64,000 nt of DNA from Chara braunii (Eukaryota > Streptophyta > Charophyceae > Charales > Characeae), in the NCBI GenBank assembly GCA_003427395.1, contig BFEA01000007.1, positions 6,075,653 to 6,139,652 of the forward strand, given 5' to 3'. Shown here piece by piece: positions 63,201 through 64,000 of this stretch. Numbering within the stretch: position 1 is the first letter of the stretch; every line of letters begins with the position of its first letter. The translations under genes were made by a program, and so were the position numbers. The notes under the pieces were generated by a model. It ran no database searches. It saw only the letters and a list, made by a program, of their open reading frames with translations, and was not told where the DNA came from.

Positions 63201-63308
63201 TTGGGCTGGTTCAGGTGGTATTTTTTCTAAGATCCATCTACGTGGTCTTGTGTATCCCTTCAGTTCACCGACCCCTTTACAACTCTGATTCGTGATTTCT
63301 TTCTCTCT

Positions 63309-63550
63309 ACCATGGGTTTTCTTTGTTTCAACGTTAAAACTTCGTGTCATTGTTTGAAATTGCTCTTTGCTATGTGTTCCATGTGCTTACCTCCCATGTG
63401 TTTCATGCTCGACTGTTGTCACAATCGGAACCATGGGTTTTCTTTGTTTCAACGTTAAAACTTTGTGTCATTGTTTGAAATCGCTCTTTGCTATGTGTTC
63501 GATGTGCTTACCTCCCATGTGTTTCATGCTCGATTGTTGTCACAATCAGA
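63309..63550. repeat. 121-bp tandem duplication
   Basis: 63309-63429 and 63430-63550 match almost perfectly (ACCATGGGTTTTCTTTG ... TGTTGTCACAATC). Confidence 0.95.
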
Positions 63551-63697
63551 AATGTAATGTATCTGAAAGTGGGAAACTGGATGGATATCATTGATTGCTA
63601 CTCACATGTCTGCCCCAGCTGATGGTGGTAAATTCTTTAAGTAATTCTTTCCATATGGAAAACTGATGCAGAGTACATTTGCTTTGGCCGTGTGCAG

Positions 63698-64000
63698 GAA
63701 CGGGGGTATCTTTTGCATCTATGAATCCTCAACAGTTTCGGGCTCATCAAGGTAGTGTAATGATGTTGCAGTTCTACCCAGGACCATCCAGATGTCCATT
63801 TCAACCTATATTTGTATATTTGACTGTCTGCCTGTTGGTCTTTCTGCGTTTAGTGCAGATGCATGTGTGTGCAAATGTGGCTGTGTGTTTGGCCCTCCAT
63901 TATGCCCTCCATTTGTTGGTCCATTCTGCCCTCCATTTTGTCCCACCCCCCCCTGCCCTTTCTCCCTTCCTGCCCCACTTCCTCTGTTTGTCTCTGCCGT
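63698..64000 (+). CDS. Possible exon or partial ORF at window edge
   Basis: A frame open to the window end passes through ATG at 63721 (MNPQQFRAHQG) and has no stop in about 93 codons. It lies after a good acceptor context (TGTGCAG at 63691-63697). A donor-like CAAGGTAGTG follows at 63748, which would limit the exon to 63698-63751. The glutamine-containing start is not recognised. The later part is low-complexity (TGCCCTCCATT repeats), so only the first 50 bp or so could be a true exon. Confidence 0.25.

Overview
This window is eukaryotic nuclear DNA from a repeat-saturated genome. It holds no intact host gene that I can support. A plastid rpoC2 fragment near 5.6 kb points to a photosynthetic eukaryote. 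Together with the chromodomain-tailed Ty3/gypsy elements and the zf-RVT-bearing LINEs, this suggests a green or streptophyte-type lineage with a large genome, perhaps charophyte-like. That placement is inference. There are two runs of N (1-134 and 43670-43770), the second inside a (GA)n-rich tandem array.

Layout, left to right. 1370-5470: a decayed Ty3/gypsy element on the minus strand (G1: gag, protease, RT, RNase H). 5583-5790: plastid rpoC2 insert. 6184-8670: 3' half of a second gypsy family on the minus strand (G2 copy 1), cut off by 0.9 kb of pyrimidine microsatellite. 9860-15440: G2 copy 2, nearly full length, minus strand, split by an unidentified 1-kb insertion. 15774-26540: three minus-strand LINE copies (LINE-A, -B, -C) with EN, RT and zf-RVT domains; LINE-B carries a hAT-type MITE in its endonuclease. 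27690-28260: gypsy RNase H relic. 29755-32600: two plus-strand LINE relics (LINE-D, -E); LINE-E is interrupted by a retroposed U6 snRNA. 33.8-47.4 kb: mostly short non-autonomous elements (MITEs, a SINE-like family named S1 here, tRNA-headed retroposons) and tandem repeats. 47790-50790: LINE-F with a second coding-region MITE. 51139-53490: an LTR element with an initiator-tRNA-type primer binding site, bracketed by a 413/420-bp direct repeat. 57.9-62.96 kb: G2 copy 3, plus strand, followed by the start of its 3' LTR. The last kilobase holds a 121-bp tandem duplication and a possible exon.

The elements behave as a layered record. Autonomous gypsy and LINE copies are all inactivated by stops, frameshifts and lost catalytic residues. 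They serve as landing sites for small elements whose insertions can be undone exactly on paper: four MITEs with perfect 8-bp target duplications, a U6 copy with poly(A) and target duplication, and two poly(A)-tailed retroposons with 16-17 bp duplications. The most unusual items are the set of four hAT-like MITEs, each with its own short subterminal motif, and the tRNA-headed nested retroposon at 46187-47401.

Family names G1, G2, S1, SB and LINE-A to -F are labels for this report only. Assignments rest on reading motifs; no database search was run.
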